Source: an uncultured Coriobacteriia bacterium (GTDB lineage: Bacteria; Actinomycetota; Coriobacteriia; Coriobacteriales; QAMH01). From it: 12,546 bases of DNA. Under the pieces are notes generated by a model, which ran no database searches, was not told the origin of the DNA, and was given only the letters and a program-made list of their open reading frames with translations. Of the stretch, positions 6,472 to 12,546 are shown piece after piece. The DNA is taken from NCBI GenBank assembly GCA_949283445.1, contig CASDTD010000226.1, positions 1-12,546 on the forward strand. The letters run 5' to 3'. A program made the position numbers and the translations under genes. How positions within the stretch are numbered: position 1 is the first letter of the stretch; every line of letters begins with the position of its first letter.

Positions 6472-7945
6472 GGTTCACTTCTTCCTGGCTTTCCTGATGC
6501 TCGTTTTCCTGGCGGATGAGCCCGTTGAGGCGCCGCACTTCCAGTATCAAGAAGATAAGGCATGTGAGGACCGCCAGGAAGTCCGCCACAGGAAAAGCAA
6601 AACAAAACGCGAGAAGCGGCGTCACTTGCGGGAACAGCGCCGGCAGCACGGCGGGAACGATGAAGTACGCCGGCAGCAGGTAGATGAGCTGACGCGTGAG
6701 CGAGAGGATCGTCGATTTCATGGGCTGCCCGGTAGCCTGGAAGTAGTTCGAGCCAATCATCTGCAACGCCGTGATGGGCATGAGGATGGTCATAATTTGC
6801 AGGCAAGACACCGAGAACTCCGTGAGGTGTGCCTCGACGCCGAACAGCCCGACGATGGCACCGGGAACCAAGTGGATGAGGATGAAGAACGCCAGCAGAA
6901 TGACGAAGGCTGCGGCGATGGCGTCGAACAGCGTGCGTTTGACGCGGCTGAACTTGCGCGCGCCAAGGTTGAAGCCCAGCACCGGCTGGGCGGCCATGGC
7001 AATGCCGGACGCCGGGAACACGGCGAACATGACAACCTTCACAACAACGCCGATGCTGGCCAGCGCTCCGTCGGTGCCGATGGCGTCGGCGGCGCCGAGG
7101 GACGCCATGACGACGTTACCCGCAACCTGCGTCACCGACGCGGCGGCCTGCAGCGCGAACGGTGCCAAGCCCAGCGAGCAAATCTTCAGACACAGCTTGC
7201 CCTCGGGCCTGAGATAGCGGCCGCGCAGGTGAAACGGCGCCTTCTTGTTGAAGACGAAGTACCACAGCACCCACACCGAAGAGGCGGCCTGCCCCAGCAG
7301 CGTGGCACCGGCAGAACCGGCGACGCCCCAGCCGAACTTGAGGACGAACAGCCAGTTGAAGATGATGCACACGACCGTGCCCAAAGCGCTCACGCCCAGC
7401 GCCTGCCAAGGAGCGCCTGCCGTACGCATGAAGTTGGACACGCCGTAGGCGATATTGTTCAGAATGAAGCCGTAGGAAATGAGCTGCACGAAGATGCGCG
7501 CGTACGGCAAGGTGACATCGGTGGCACCGACGAGTATGAGCAGCGGGTCGATGAAAAACGTCGCGATGATGGCGATGGGGATGGCGAACGCAATCATGAG
7601 AAACATCGTGTTGCCGAGCGTCTGCTCAGCACGCGCGTGCCTGCCCTCGCCCAGCAAGATGGCACCGAGCGCGTTTCCACCCGCACCGGCGACGACCGCA
7701 ATCGCCATCATGATGGTCATGATGGGCGCGGCCACAGTCGTTGCCGCCAAGCCGACTTCGCCCATGGCATGTCCGAGGAAGATGGAGTCGATGATGTTGT
7801 AGAGCGCAGAGAGCACCGTCGCGGCAATGGCAGGGATGCCGAACTCGAACAGCAGACGCCCGATGGGCGCCGTGCCCATACGCAGAACTTTTTCGGATTC
7901 TTCTTCAGGCTCGATACGCTCTGCCGGTTGGCCGTCTTGTGCCAT
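6458..7945 (-). CDS. MATE-family multidrug/toxin efflux transporter
   Basis: A 495-residue multi-helix exporter of the multidrug and toxic compound extrusion family, which uses a sodium or proton gradient to expel drugs or metabolites. Two homologous MatE halves are visible. The first begins near residue 30 with FGIPAIAATVLSALYNIID and FLGHAMGEVGLAA, the typical TM1-TM2 wording. The second begins near residue 240 with PFALQAAASVTQVAGNVVM. QPVLGFNLGARKFSRVK matches the conserved GxNxGA segment. Twelve membrane segments are plausible. A GTG at 7951 is in frame but abuts the ribosome site, whereas GAGGTGA sits 6 bases before the ATG at 7945, so the latter is preferred. The gene begins only about 20 bases after the T-run of the rplT terminator, and its end overlaps the acetyltransferase. 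Confidence 0.93.
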   Translation of the reverse strand: MAQDGQPAERIEPEEESEKVLRMGTAPIGRLLFEFGIPAIAATVLSALYNIIDSIFLGHAMGEVGLAATTVAAPIMTIMMAIAVVAGAGGNALGAILLGEGRHARAEQTLGNTMFLMIAFAIPIAIIATFFIDPLLILVGATDVTLPYARIFVQLISYGFILNNIAYGVSNFMRTAGAPWQALGVSALGTVVCIIFNWLFVLKFGWGVAGSAGATLLGQAASSVWVLWYFVFNKKAPFHLRGRYLRPEGKLCLKICSLGLAPFALQAAASVTQVAGNVVMASLGAADAIGTDGALASIGVVVKVVMFAVFPASGIAMAAQPVLGFNLGARKFSRVKRTLFDAIAAAFVILLAFFILIHLVPGAIVGLFGVEAHLTEFSVSCLQIMTILMPITALQMIGSNYFQATGQPMKSTILSLTRQLIYLLPAYFIVPAVLPALFPQVTPLLAFCFAFPVADFLAVLTCLIFLILEVRRLNGLIRQENEHQESQEEVNHVGV

Positions 7946-7967
7946 CGCCACTCACCTCTTCAAACAC

Positions 7968-7997
7968 AAAAAGAGGCCGGGGTGCACCCCCGACCTC
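7968..7997 (-). terminator. Intrinsic terminator of the infC-rpmI-rplT operon
   Basis: On the minus strand, GAGGTCGGGG (7997-7988) pairs with CCCCGGCCTC (7982-7973), a 10-bp stem with one G-U pair and a 5-base loop, followed directly by five T (7972-7968). It starts 26 bases after the rplT stop. It should end the ribosomal operon, though the MATE start codon follows so closely that read-through or an upstream promoter must feed that gene. Confidence 0.9.
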
Positions 7998-8023
7998 CTT
8001 AAGCACCATGCATAAGATGATAG

Positions 8024-8380
8024 TTACGCGGTTGCCTTCTTTGCAACCTCGCACAGCTGAGCGAAACCGTCGGCGTCGTTAACGGCCATGTCGGCGAGCA
8101 CCTTGCGGTCGAGCTCGATGCCGGCCTCCTTCAGGCCGTGCATGAACACGGAGTAGGACAGGCCGTTGATGCGAGCGGCCGCGTTGATGCGGGTAATCCA
8201 CAGACGGCGAATCTCGCGCTTCTTGTTGCGGCGGTCGCGGTAGGCGTACTGCAGGGAGTGCTGCACCTGCTCTTTGGCCGCACGGTAGGAACGGGACTTG
8301 GCTCCGTAGTAGCCCTTCGCGCGATAGAGTACGGTACGGCGCTTCTTCTTGGCGTTAACTGCGCGCTTGACACGTGCCAT
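8024..8380 (-). CDS. rplT: 50S ribosomal protein L20
   Basis: A 118-residue, highly basic ribosomal protein that binds 23S rRNA early in large-subunit assembly. It begins [15 protein letters not shown] and carries the family wording [29 protein letters not shown] and [14 protein letters not shown], then the globular part [13 protein letters not shown]. Its length is normal for the family (about 117-120). AGGAG lies 9 bases before the ATG at 8380. It is the last gene of the infC-rpmI-rplT operon, 44 bases after rpmI, and is followed by an intrinsic terminator. In several bacteria L20 represses this operon by binding the mRNA leader; whether it does so here is untested, but the infC leader has fitting structures. 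Confidence 0.99.
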   Translation of the reverse strand: MARVKRAVNAKKKRRTVLYRAKGYYGAKSRSYRAAKEQVQHSLQYAYRDRRNKKREIRRLWITRINAAARINGLSYSVFMHGLKEAGIELDRKVLADMAVNDADGFAQLCEVAKKATA

Positions 8381-8424
8381 TTATATCAACTCCTAATAAC
8401 TAGCGAAAACGACTGGCGCGTGGC

Positions 8425-8622
8425 TTACGCGCGGCCAAGGTTCTTGTTGATGACCTTGGCGTCGGACTTTGCAATTTCGGTCTCGTGGCGGAAGTTGCGC
8501 TTACGCTTCTGAGACTTCTTGGTCATGATGTGGCTCTTGTACGCCTTGGCGCGCATGACCTTACCGCTGCCGGTAACGCGGAAGCGCTTTGCGCTGCCCT
8601 TGTGGGTCTTCATCTTAGGCAT
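8425..8622 (-). CDS. rpmI: 50S ribosomal protein L35
   Basis: A 65-residue basic protein of the large ribosomal subunit. It starts [20 protein letters not shown], the family signature, and continues [16 protein letters not shown]; the length is typical. Its AAGGAG lies inside the final codons of infC and the ATG follows the infC stop by only two bases, so its translation is probably coupled to infC. Function and identity are firm. Confidence 0.99.
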   Translation of the reverse strand: MPKMKTHKGSAKRFRVTGSGKVMRAKAYKSHIMTKKSQKRKRNFRHETEIAKSDAKVINKNLGRA

Positions 8623-8624
8623 CG

Positions 8625-9185
8625 TTATTCTCCTTGATCCGATTCCTTGTTCTCTACGTTCTTTCTCGCATCCTTGGGAAGCGGCGCAACCAGCATGTGC
8701 ATGTTGCGACCCTCCATCTTGGGCTGCTGCTCGACGACGGCAAGATCTTTGAGGTCGTCGGCGAGCCTTTCGAGAATGCTCAGGCCCTGTTCGGGGTGCG
8801 CCATCTCGCGGCCGCGGAACATGATGGTGATCTTGACCTTGTTGCCCTTGTTCAGGAAGCGAAGCACATGCCCCTTCTTGGTGTTGTAGTCGCCAACATC
8901 AATCTTGGGACGGAACTTCATTTCCTTGACTTCGATCTTGGTCTGGTTCTTGCGCGCCTTCTTGGCCTTGACCGCCTGCTCGTACTTGTACTTGCCGTAA
9001 TCCATGATGCGGCACACGGGCGGCTCGGCGTTGGGCGCGATTTCGACCAAGTCGAGGTTCTGGTCCTCGGCGATGCGCTGTGCGTCGGCATTCGAGTAAA
9101 TGCCGAGTTGGCTGCCATCGACGCCGATAAGGCGGACCTCCCTGGCACGAATCTCACCGTTAATCCGTGACTCTTGAGCGGCTAT
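8625..9185 (-). CDS. infC: Translation initiation factor IF-3 (probable ATA start)
   Basis: IF-3 binds the 30S subunit, keeps the subunits apart and checks start codons and the initiator tRNA. The protein shows [17 protein letters not shown] at the N-domain, [16 protein letters not shown] leading into the linker helix (lysine-rich AKKARKN), and the C-domain [15 protein letters not shown] and [16 protein letters not shown]. The start is unusual. The in-frame TTG at 9200 lies on the ribosome site itself (TTGGAGG), and no ATG or usable GTG follows. GGAGG (9198-9194) stands 8 bases before an in-frame ATA at 9185, giving a 186-residue protein starting at the expected AAQESRING point. Rare start codons on infC are known for autoregulation (AUU in E. 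coli). If TTG were used, the gene would extend to 9200. It heads the operon with rpmI and rplT. Confidence 0.97.
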   Translation of the reverse strand: MAAQESRINGEIRAREVRLIGVDGSQLGIYSNADAQRIAEDQNLDLVEIAPNAEPPVCRIMDYGKYKYEQAVKAKKARKNQTKIEVKEMKFRPKIDVGDYNTKKGHVLRFLNKGNKVKITIMFRGREMAHPEQGLSILERLADDLKDLAVVEQQPKMEGRNMHMLVAPLPKDARKNVENKESDQGE

Positions 9186-9202
9186 GACGCTCACCTCCAA
9201 AT

Positions 9203-9309
9203 AAAAAAGCCCGTCGAGCTATTCAGCTGACAGGCACGCGAAACAAGGCTTCACCGGAAGCGGGAAAACCGTGTATGGACGACCAGACAACTGGGCATAT
9301 AGCTCGTCG
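9203..9309 (-). promoter_or_regulatory. Attenuator-like leader of the infC operon
   Basis: The leader contains a small terminator-like hairpin, AGCTC-GAC-GGGCT (9220-9208), followed by six T (9208-9203) placed just before the infC Shine-Dalgarno. The same bases can instead pair with 9309-9299: CGACGAGCTAT against ATAGCTCGACG (9222-9212), 10 of 11 pairs, closing a long structure that also holds GCTTC/GAAGC (9248-9261) and CCAG/CTGG stems. Two exclusive folds, one with a terminator, resemble the L20 leader mechanism described in Bacillus. Whether L20 binds is inference. Confidence 0.5.
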
Positions 9310-9361
9310 AAAGGTGGAAGGCGCACCGGCAAGTGCCCTTCGCTTGAAAGATACGCGCGAT

Positions 9362-9390
9362 AGTTTACTCGTGTTCAGAAGCGGATGCAA
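9362..9390 (-). promoter_or_regulatory. Candidate promoter of infC-rpmI-rplT
   Basis: TTGCAT (9390-9385) and TAAACT (9367-9362) are spaced by exactly 17 bases on the minus strand. The -10 matches 4 of 6 consensus positions; the -35 matches only the TTG. Transcription would start near 9355, giving a leader of about 170 bases before infC, which fits the structured leader seen there. Confidence 0.45.
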
Positions 9391-9627
9391 GAAGTATTTA
9401 GAAGAAAGCAGGCAAGGCTAGACTCGGAGAGCCCCGTCGAGGGGGACCCTTCGCTCGGTCGAGCCAGGCTCCGCCTGTCTCGACCCTCGCTGCGGTCGCT
9501 CAGCCCCCTCGGCGGGGCTCTCCGAGTTTCCTGTCATACAGAAACACCCGCCTGTGCTCCCGCATCTCAAGCGTTCCGCAGCGTTCCAAGCAAAAGGCGC
9601 TCTCCTGTGAAACGCTGAAGGGGGGGA
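9391..9627. other. Non-coding stretch between infC promoter and membrane-protein operon
   Basis: No gene is seen. The stretch is dominated by the 106-base palindrome. A tandem repeat GCGTTCC-GCA-GCGTTCC lies at 9581-9597, and a related complement (GAAACGC) lies near 9609. A seven-G run precedes the stop of the membrane-protein gene. Confidence 0.6.
9422..9527. repeat. 106-base near-perfect palindrome (large hairpin element)
   Basis: Arms of 24 bases (9422-9445 and 9504-9527) are complementary at 23 positions, the exception being a possible G-U pair. The apex contains a second stem, GGTCGAG/CTCGACC (9457-9463, 9479-9485), enclosing AGGC/GCCT (9466-9469, 9473-9476). It lies between the stop of the 354-residue membrane protein (9628) and the infC promoter. 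No clear T-run follows it. It could be a mobile palindromic repeat (REP- or MITE-like) or a transcription barrier. Confidence 0.75.
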
Positions 9628-10692
9628 TCAGTACAGCTCGACGAGCAAGGTGCGCATGACGCTGTTGTCGCCCAGCGTCTGCCCCACCGTCTGGTCATAG
9701 GTTTCGGTGAGCTGCCAGACATCCAGCCCCTTGAGCCCCGTGCTGCCCTTGAACACCGCCTGCTGCTTGGCGTCCCCCTCTTGCGAGGTCACCGCCTTCG
9801 GCGCCTTTTCAACCGTGAGCGCCGCGCTCTCGAGCGCGGACTTCTTGACACCGACCGCCTCGAGCAGGGAGCGGGGCACGACATCGCTTGCGACGAGGTC
9901 CTCGAAGGTGGCATCGGCAACCTCGAGCTGGTCGAGGTCGAACGAGCAGTACACGTATACGATCTTGCTCTTCTTGTTCAACCCGAAAGCGACGTCGGCG
10001 ACCTGCGCGCCGTTTTCGTCGACGATCTTGCCGTTGACAAGCTTGGTCATGGCCTTGACGCGACTGTCACGCGCCTTTTCGGCCTTGCCCTCGATGACGA
10101 GCGTGCTGCCGCACGCGCTGCGAGCCTGCTTGACCGTCTTTCCGTACACGGTGGCAAGCTGCGGGATGGCCTTGTTCTCGACCGGCGCAAACGACGCTTC
10201 GTCCTTGCCGGCTGCGCCCGTGGCGAGCGCCTCGGTGTCGGACGGCTTCACGTCCGGGGCAAGGCTGCCCTGCCAGATGAACACGCCGATGACAGCGGCG
10301 ATGAGCACCAGGATGACGACGAACACGATGAGCACCGTGCGCAGGCGCCGGCGGTGGCTTTCCACGGCTTCGAGCTTCTCTTCCTCGGTGAGCTCCGGCT
10401 CGGGCGCGGCCTGCTGCTCTTGCGCGACCTCGATGCCGTCGGCAAGCTCGTCGACGGCTTCCGTCCCGGCGAAATCATCCTCGAGTAAATCGACGTCTTC
10501 GGCCAGATCGTCGGGGTGGATATCGCCCGGGTCGAACACCTCGGCATCGGGTTCTTTGCGCAACATGAAGCTGCTGTTGGACTCGATGTCCTTGATGACT
10601 TCGTCCACCTGCTCGTCTATACCCCGCGCTGCGGATGCCCCCGCGTCGGGACGCTTGCCCGCATCGTGCACGGCGTGCTTTTCTTCGGTCAT
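9628..10692 (-). CDS. Single-pass membrane protein of unknown function, acidic cytoplasmic N-domain
   Basis: A 354-residue protein that I do not recognise. Residues 1-110 are strongly acidic and low in complexity, without a visible enzyme motif. RRRLR (114-118) precedes one hydrophobic helix (about 119-140), so the N-terminus should be inside and the roughly 210-residue C-terminal part outside. The outer part has two cysteines, C194 and C249, that could form a disulfide. Its start (IPQLATVYGKTVKQA, 177-190) faintly recalls PASTA-like wording, but I would not call that domain. An in-frame ATG at 10761 would overlap the upstream gene; the ATG at 10692 is chosen because GGGAG stands 7-8 bases before it. 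It follows the 112-residue membrane protein by 22 bases, so the two form an operon, and a joint envelope role is inference. Confidence 0.88.
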   Translation of the reverse strand: MTEEKHAVHDAGKRPDAGASAARGIDEQVDEVIKDIESNSSFMLRKEPDAEVFDPGDIHPDDLAEDVDLLEDDFAGTEAVDELADGIEVAQEQQAAPEPELTEEEKLEAVESHRRRLRTVLIVFVVILVLIAAVIGVFIWQGSLAPDVKPSDTEALATGAAGKDEASFAPVENKAIPQLATVYGKTVKQARSACGSTLVIEGKAEKARDSRVKAMTKLVNGKIVDENGAQVADVAFGLNKKSKIVYVYCSFDLDQLEVADATFEDLVASDVVPRSLLEAVGVKKSALESAALTVEKAPKAVTSQEGDAKQQAVFKGSTGLKGLDVWQLTETYDQTVGQTLGDNSVMRTLLVELY

Positions 10693-10714
10693 ATTCAAAC
10701 TCCCGCTATCTCGT

Positions 10715-11053
10715 TCATACGAAATGGAGCCAGCTGTTGAGAACATACAGTATGGCAGCAATGAAGACGATCACGGCCAAAACGATGATGATCTTCTGGC
10801 CAATCCCCATAGACTCCACAGACGAAAGGCCGTGGAAGTCTTCCTCGTCTTGCGCGCTCATGTCTTCGTGCGCAAACGCGGAACCACGCTCGCCTGCAGG
10901 CGCTTTGTGGGCATCGGGCTGCGTTGCCTGCCCTTCAGCCTCCGCTTGGGGCTTTGGCGCCCCGCTCAGCGCCTCTTGCGCGACGCGCATCTGCTCTTGC
11001 TCGATTGCGGCATTGCGCTGCTCCACGTCGTCTATGTGGCTTAATTTTCCCAT
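10715..11053 (-). CDS. Small C-terminally anchored membrane protein, unknown function
   Basis: A 112-residue protein that I do not recognise. Residues 1-80 are hydrophilic, rich in Q, E, A and P, with a short possible coiled stretch (QRNAAIEQEQMRVAQEAL). Residues about 85-106 (KIIIVLAVIVFIAAILYVL) form one membrane helix close to the C-terminus, typical of a tail-anchored protein with its bulk in the cytosol. AAAGGG lies about 7 bases before the ATG at 11053. It is the first gene of a two-gene unit with the 354-residue membrane protein and is divergent from the glycosyltransferase, about 180 bases away. No enzyme motif is visible. Confidence 0.8.
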   Translation of the reverse strand: MGKLSHIDDVEQRNAAIEQEQMRVAQEALSGAPKPQAEAEGQATQPDAHKAPAGERGSAFAHEDMSAQDEEDFHGLSSVESMGIGQKIIIVLAVIVFIAAILYVLNSWLHFV

Positions 11054-11233
11054 GAAACGCCCTTTCAGGTTTGTAGTCCTTGTGGAGTATGCACGCCACT
11101 GGCATAAGCCGCTGGTAGTCGCCCCTATCCGTTTGCATTACAATATCCGCGTCAACGACAAGAGCAACCTCGCTCATCATGCCACAAAATCGGCGCGATG
11201 ACGATGCGCGAAGGGGTACGGAACAACGCAACC
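11054..11233. promoter_or_regulatory. Divergent intergenic region with weak plus-strand promoter candidate
   Basis: This gap serves two divergent genes. A good -10-like TACAAT lies at about 11138-11143 on the plus strand, but the hexamer 17 bases upstream (TAGTCG) is a poor -35. On the minus strand I see no convincing pair of boxes. No clear operator repeat is visible. Confidence 0.3.
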
Positions 11234-12546
11234 ATGTCTGCATTCGTCAACACATTCAACCTGTTCCTCTTCTTCGTCTTCAGTCTCTGCTATATGTACC
11301 AGGTGGTCTATGCGGTCATCGTCCTCGTAAAGGACCACAGAAGAAAGCCTCACCCACAGCACGACACTCCGAAGAACCATTTCGCCGTCCTCATTGCCGG
11401 GCGCAACGAGGAAAAGGTCATCGGCGAGCTCGTGAAAAGCATCAAGGCGCAAGACTATCCGGAAGAGCTGGTCGACGTCTTCGTCGTGGCCGACAACTGC
11501 ACTGACAGCACGGCCGAAGTCGCTCAAAATGCGGGCGCCAACGTATTCGTGCGCAATGACAAGCTCGTCGTGGGAAAGAGCCACGCGCTGGACTTCGCCT
11601 TGAACCGCATCCGCATACTCCACGGTGACGAAGGCGGACGCACCGATTACGACGCCTACATCGTCTTCGACGCGGACAACGTCATCGATCCGGGCTACAT
11701 GGCGGCCATGAACCGCGAGTTCAACAGGGGCTCGCAGGTAATCACCTGTTACCGCAACTCAAAAAACTACGATTCGAACTGGGTTTCCGCAGGAAGCGGC
11801 CTGTGGTTTTTGCGCGAGGCAAAGTTTCTCTCCAACGCCCGTTCCATGGTGGGGAGCTCCTGCGCCATCAGCGGCACGGGCTTTCTGATCAGCGCCGACA
11901 TCCTGGAAACGAACGGCGGCTGGATTCACCACCTGCTTACCGAAGACATCGAGTTTTCCACTGACTGCATCGCCAACGGCATCCGCATCGGCTCTGCCGC
12001 CGACGCCGTCATCTACGACGAGCAGCCCACCACGATGCGCGACTCCTGGCGCCAGCGCATGCGCTGGGCGAAGGGCTTCTATCAGGTTCTTCTGAAATAC
12101 GGGCGCGACCTGTTCGCCGGCATTTTCGGCGGAAAGAAGAACAAGGGCAGCAAGTTCGCCTGCTACGACATGTTCATGACCATCGCGCCGGCCATGATGC
12201 TGACCCTGGCGGGTTTCGCGGCCAACCTCGTGTTCTGCCTGACGGGCATCGTGCAGCTTGCCAGCATCGCGACGCAGGTGCAGACCGTCGCGGCAGGCGG
12301 CGCCGGACTCGCGCCCGCAGCGGACGCCAACTGGTTCACCACAGCCGTTTCCCTCATGACCGGCTCCATCTTCCAAGGCGACGCACTGTCCACGTTCAAC
12401 ACGGGCAACGCCAGCATCATGCTCAGCTACGCGCAGGCGCGCGCCACTATCGTCACCTCCGTCATTTCCCTGGGCAGCTGCTTCGTGAGCTTCGCCGTGG
12501 TCATGCTGGCCTTCGGTGCGCTCACCACTATCACCGAATGGAAGCA
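11234..12546 (+). CDS. Membrane glycosyltransferase, family 2, partial (C-terminus beyond the right edge)
   Basis: A GT-A-fold inverting glycosyltransferase that adds sugars from nucleotide-sugar donors to an envelope polysaccharide or lipid. The first 437 codons are seen, with no stop. A first membrane helix (about 5-32) is followed by the catalytic domain: VLIAGRNEE (52-60) and VVADNCTDS (84-92) at the nucleotide-binding edge, DADN (146-149) as the metal-binding DXD, TED (237-239) as the likely catalytic base and QRMRW (274-278) as the acceptor-site signature of processive cellulose-synthase-like enzymes. Further helices begin near residue 312. The start is uncertain: in-frame ATGs at 11198, 11204 and 11234 all lack a strong ribosome site, and 11234 is chosen because it directly precedes the first membrane helix. 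It is the only plus-strand gene in the window. Confidence 0.92.
   Translation, partial: MSAFVNTFNLFLFFVFSLCYMYQVVYAVIVLVKDHRRKPHPQHDTPKNHFAVLIAGRNEEKVIGELVKSIKAQDYPEELVDVFVVADNCTDSTAEVAQNAGANVFVRNDKLVVGKSHALDFALNRIRILHGDEGGRTDYDAYIVFDADNVIDPGYMAAMNREFNRGSQVITCYRNSKNYDSNWVSAGSGLWFLREAKFLSNARSMVGSSCAISGTGFLISADILETNGGWIHHLLTEDIEFSTDCIANGIRIGSAADAVIYDEQPTTMRDSWRQRMRWAKGFYQVLLKYGRDLFAGIFGGKKNKGSKFACYDMFMTIAPAMMLTLAGFAANLVFCLTGIVQLASIATQVQTVAAGGAGLAPAADANWFTTAVSLMTGSIFQGDALSTFNTGNASIMLSYAQARATIVTSVISLGSCFVSFAVVMLAFGALTTITEWK

Noticed and set aside
6392..8002. 536-codon plus-strand open frame opposite the MATE gene
   Set aside because: Hydrophilic low-complexity translation, antisense to a clear twelve-helix transporter.
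9422..9527. CRISPR or tRNA-like interpretation of the large palindrome
   Set aside because: There is a single unit with no spacer-repeat periodicity and no cloverleaf or CCA end. It is an inverted repeat only.
10693..10761. Upstream ATG at 10761 as start of the 354-residue membrane protein
   Set aside because: It would overlap the preceding gene by 47 bases and has no good ribosome site, while the ATG at 10692 has GGGAG at suitable spacing.
9707..11044. 445-codon plus-strand open frame opposite the membrane-protein operon
   Set aside because: Serine/alanine/threonine-rich shadow frame with no ribosome site. The minus-strand genes have proper starts, spacing and membrane helices.
1..12546. 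Insertion sequence, prophage or defence system
   Set aside because: No transposase, integrase, phage structural, nuclease or toxin-antitoxin protein is encoded on either strand.

Overview
This window looks like chromosome from an anaerobic actinobacterium of the Coriobacteriia, most likely Eggerthellaceae (the Eggerthella / Gordonibacter / Slackia / Adlercreutzia group). The evidence is GC-rich coding sequence, a cytosolic molybdopterin enzyme paired with a small ferredoxin and major facilitator superfamily (MFS) carriers, and the wording of the IF-3, L20 and L35 proteins. This is recognition from memory, not a database result.

Layout. All complete genes up to about 11,050 are transcribed leftward (minus strand). 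(1) Positions 5313 down to 1: a metabolic cassette in the order MFS carrier, 843-residue molybdopterin oxidoreductase, two-cluster ferredoxin, second MFS carrier cut by the window edge. The enzyme has no Tat signal and there is no membrane anchor subunit, so the reaction should be cytosolic: one carrier probably imports the substrate and one may export the product. The architecture resembles that of the soluble catechol dehydroxylases of gut Eggerthellaceae. (2) Positions 5314-5964: a 651-base non-coding region rich in inverted repeats, the likely control region of the cassette. (3) Positions 7945 down to 5965: a MATE-family exporter overlapping a GNAT acetyltransferase. (4) Positions 9185 down to 8024: the translation operon infC-rpmI-rplT, with an attenuator-like leader, a probable ATA start codon on infC and a clear intrinsic terminator. 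(5) Positions 9391-9627: a non-coding stretch dominated by a near-perfect 106-base palindrome. (6) Positions 11053 down to 9628: two membrane-anchored proteins of unknown function. (7) From 11234 rightward: the only plus-strand gene, a membrane glycosyltransferase of family 2, running off the window.

The most interesting unit is the molybdoenzyme cassette with its palindrome-dense promoter region. Its enzyme has an altered iron-sulfur cysteine pattern and a candidate molybdenum-ligand cysteine. The substrate cannot be read from the sequence.
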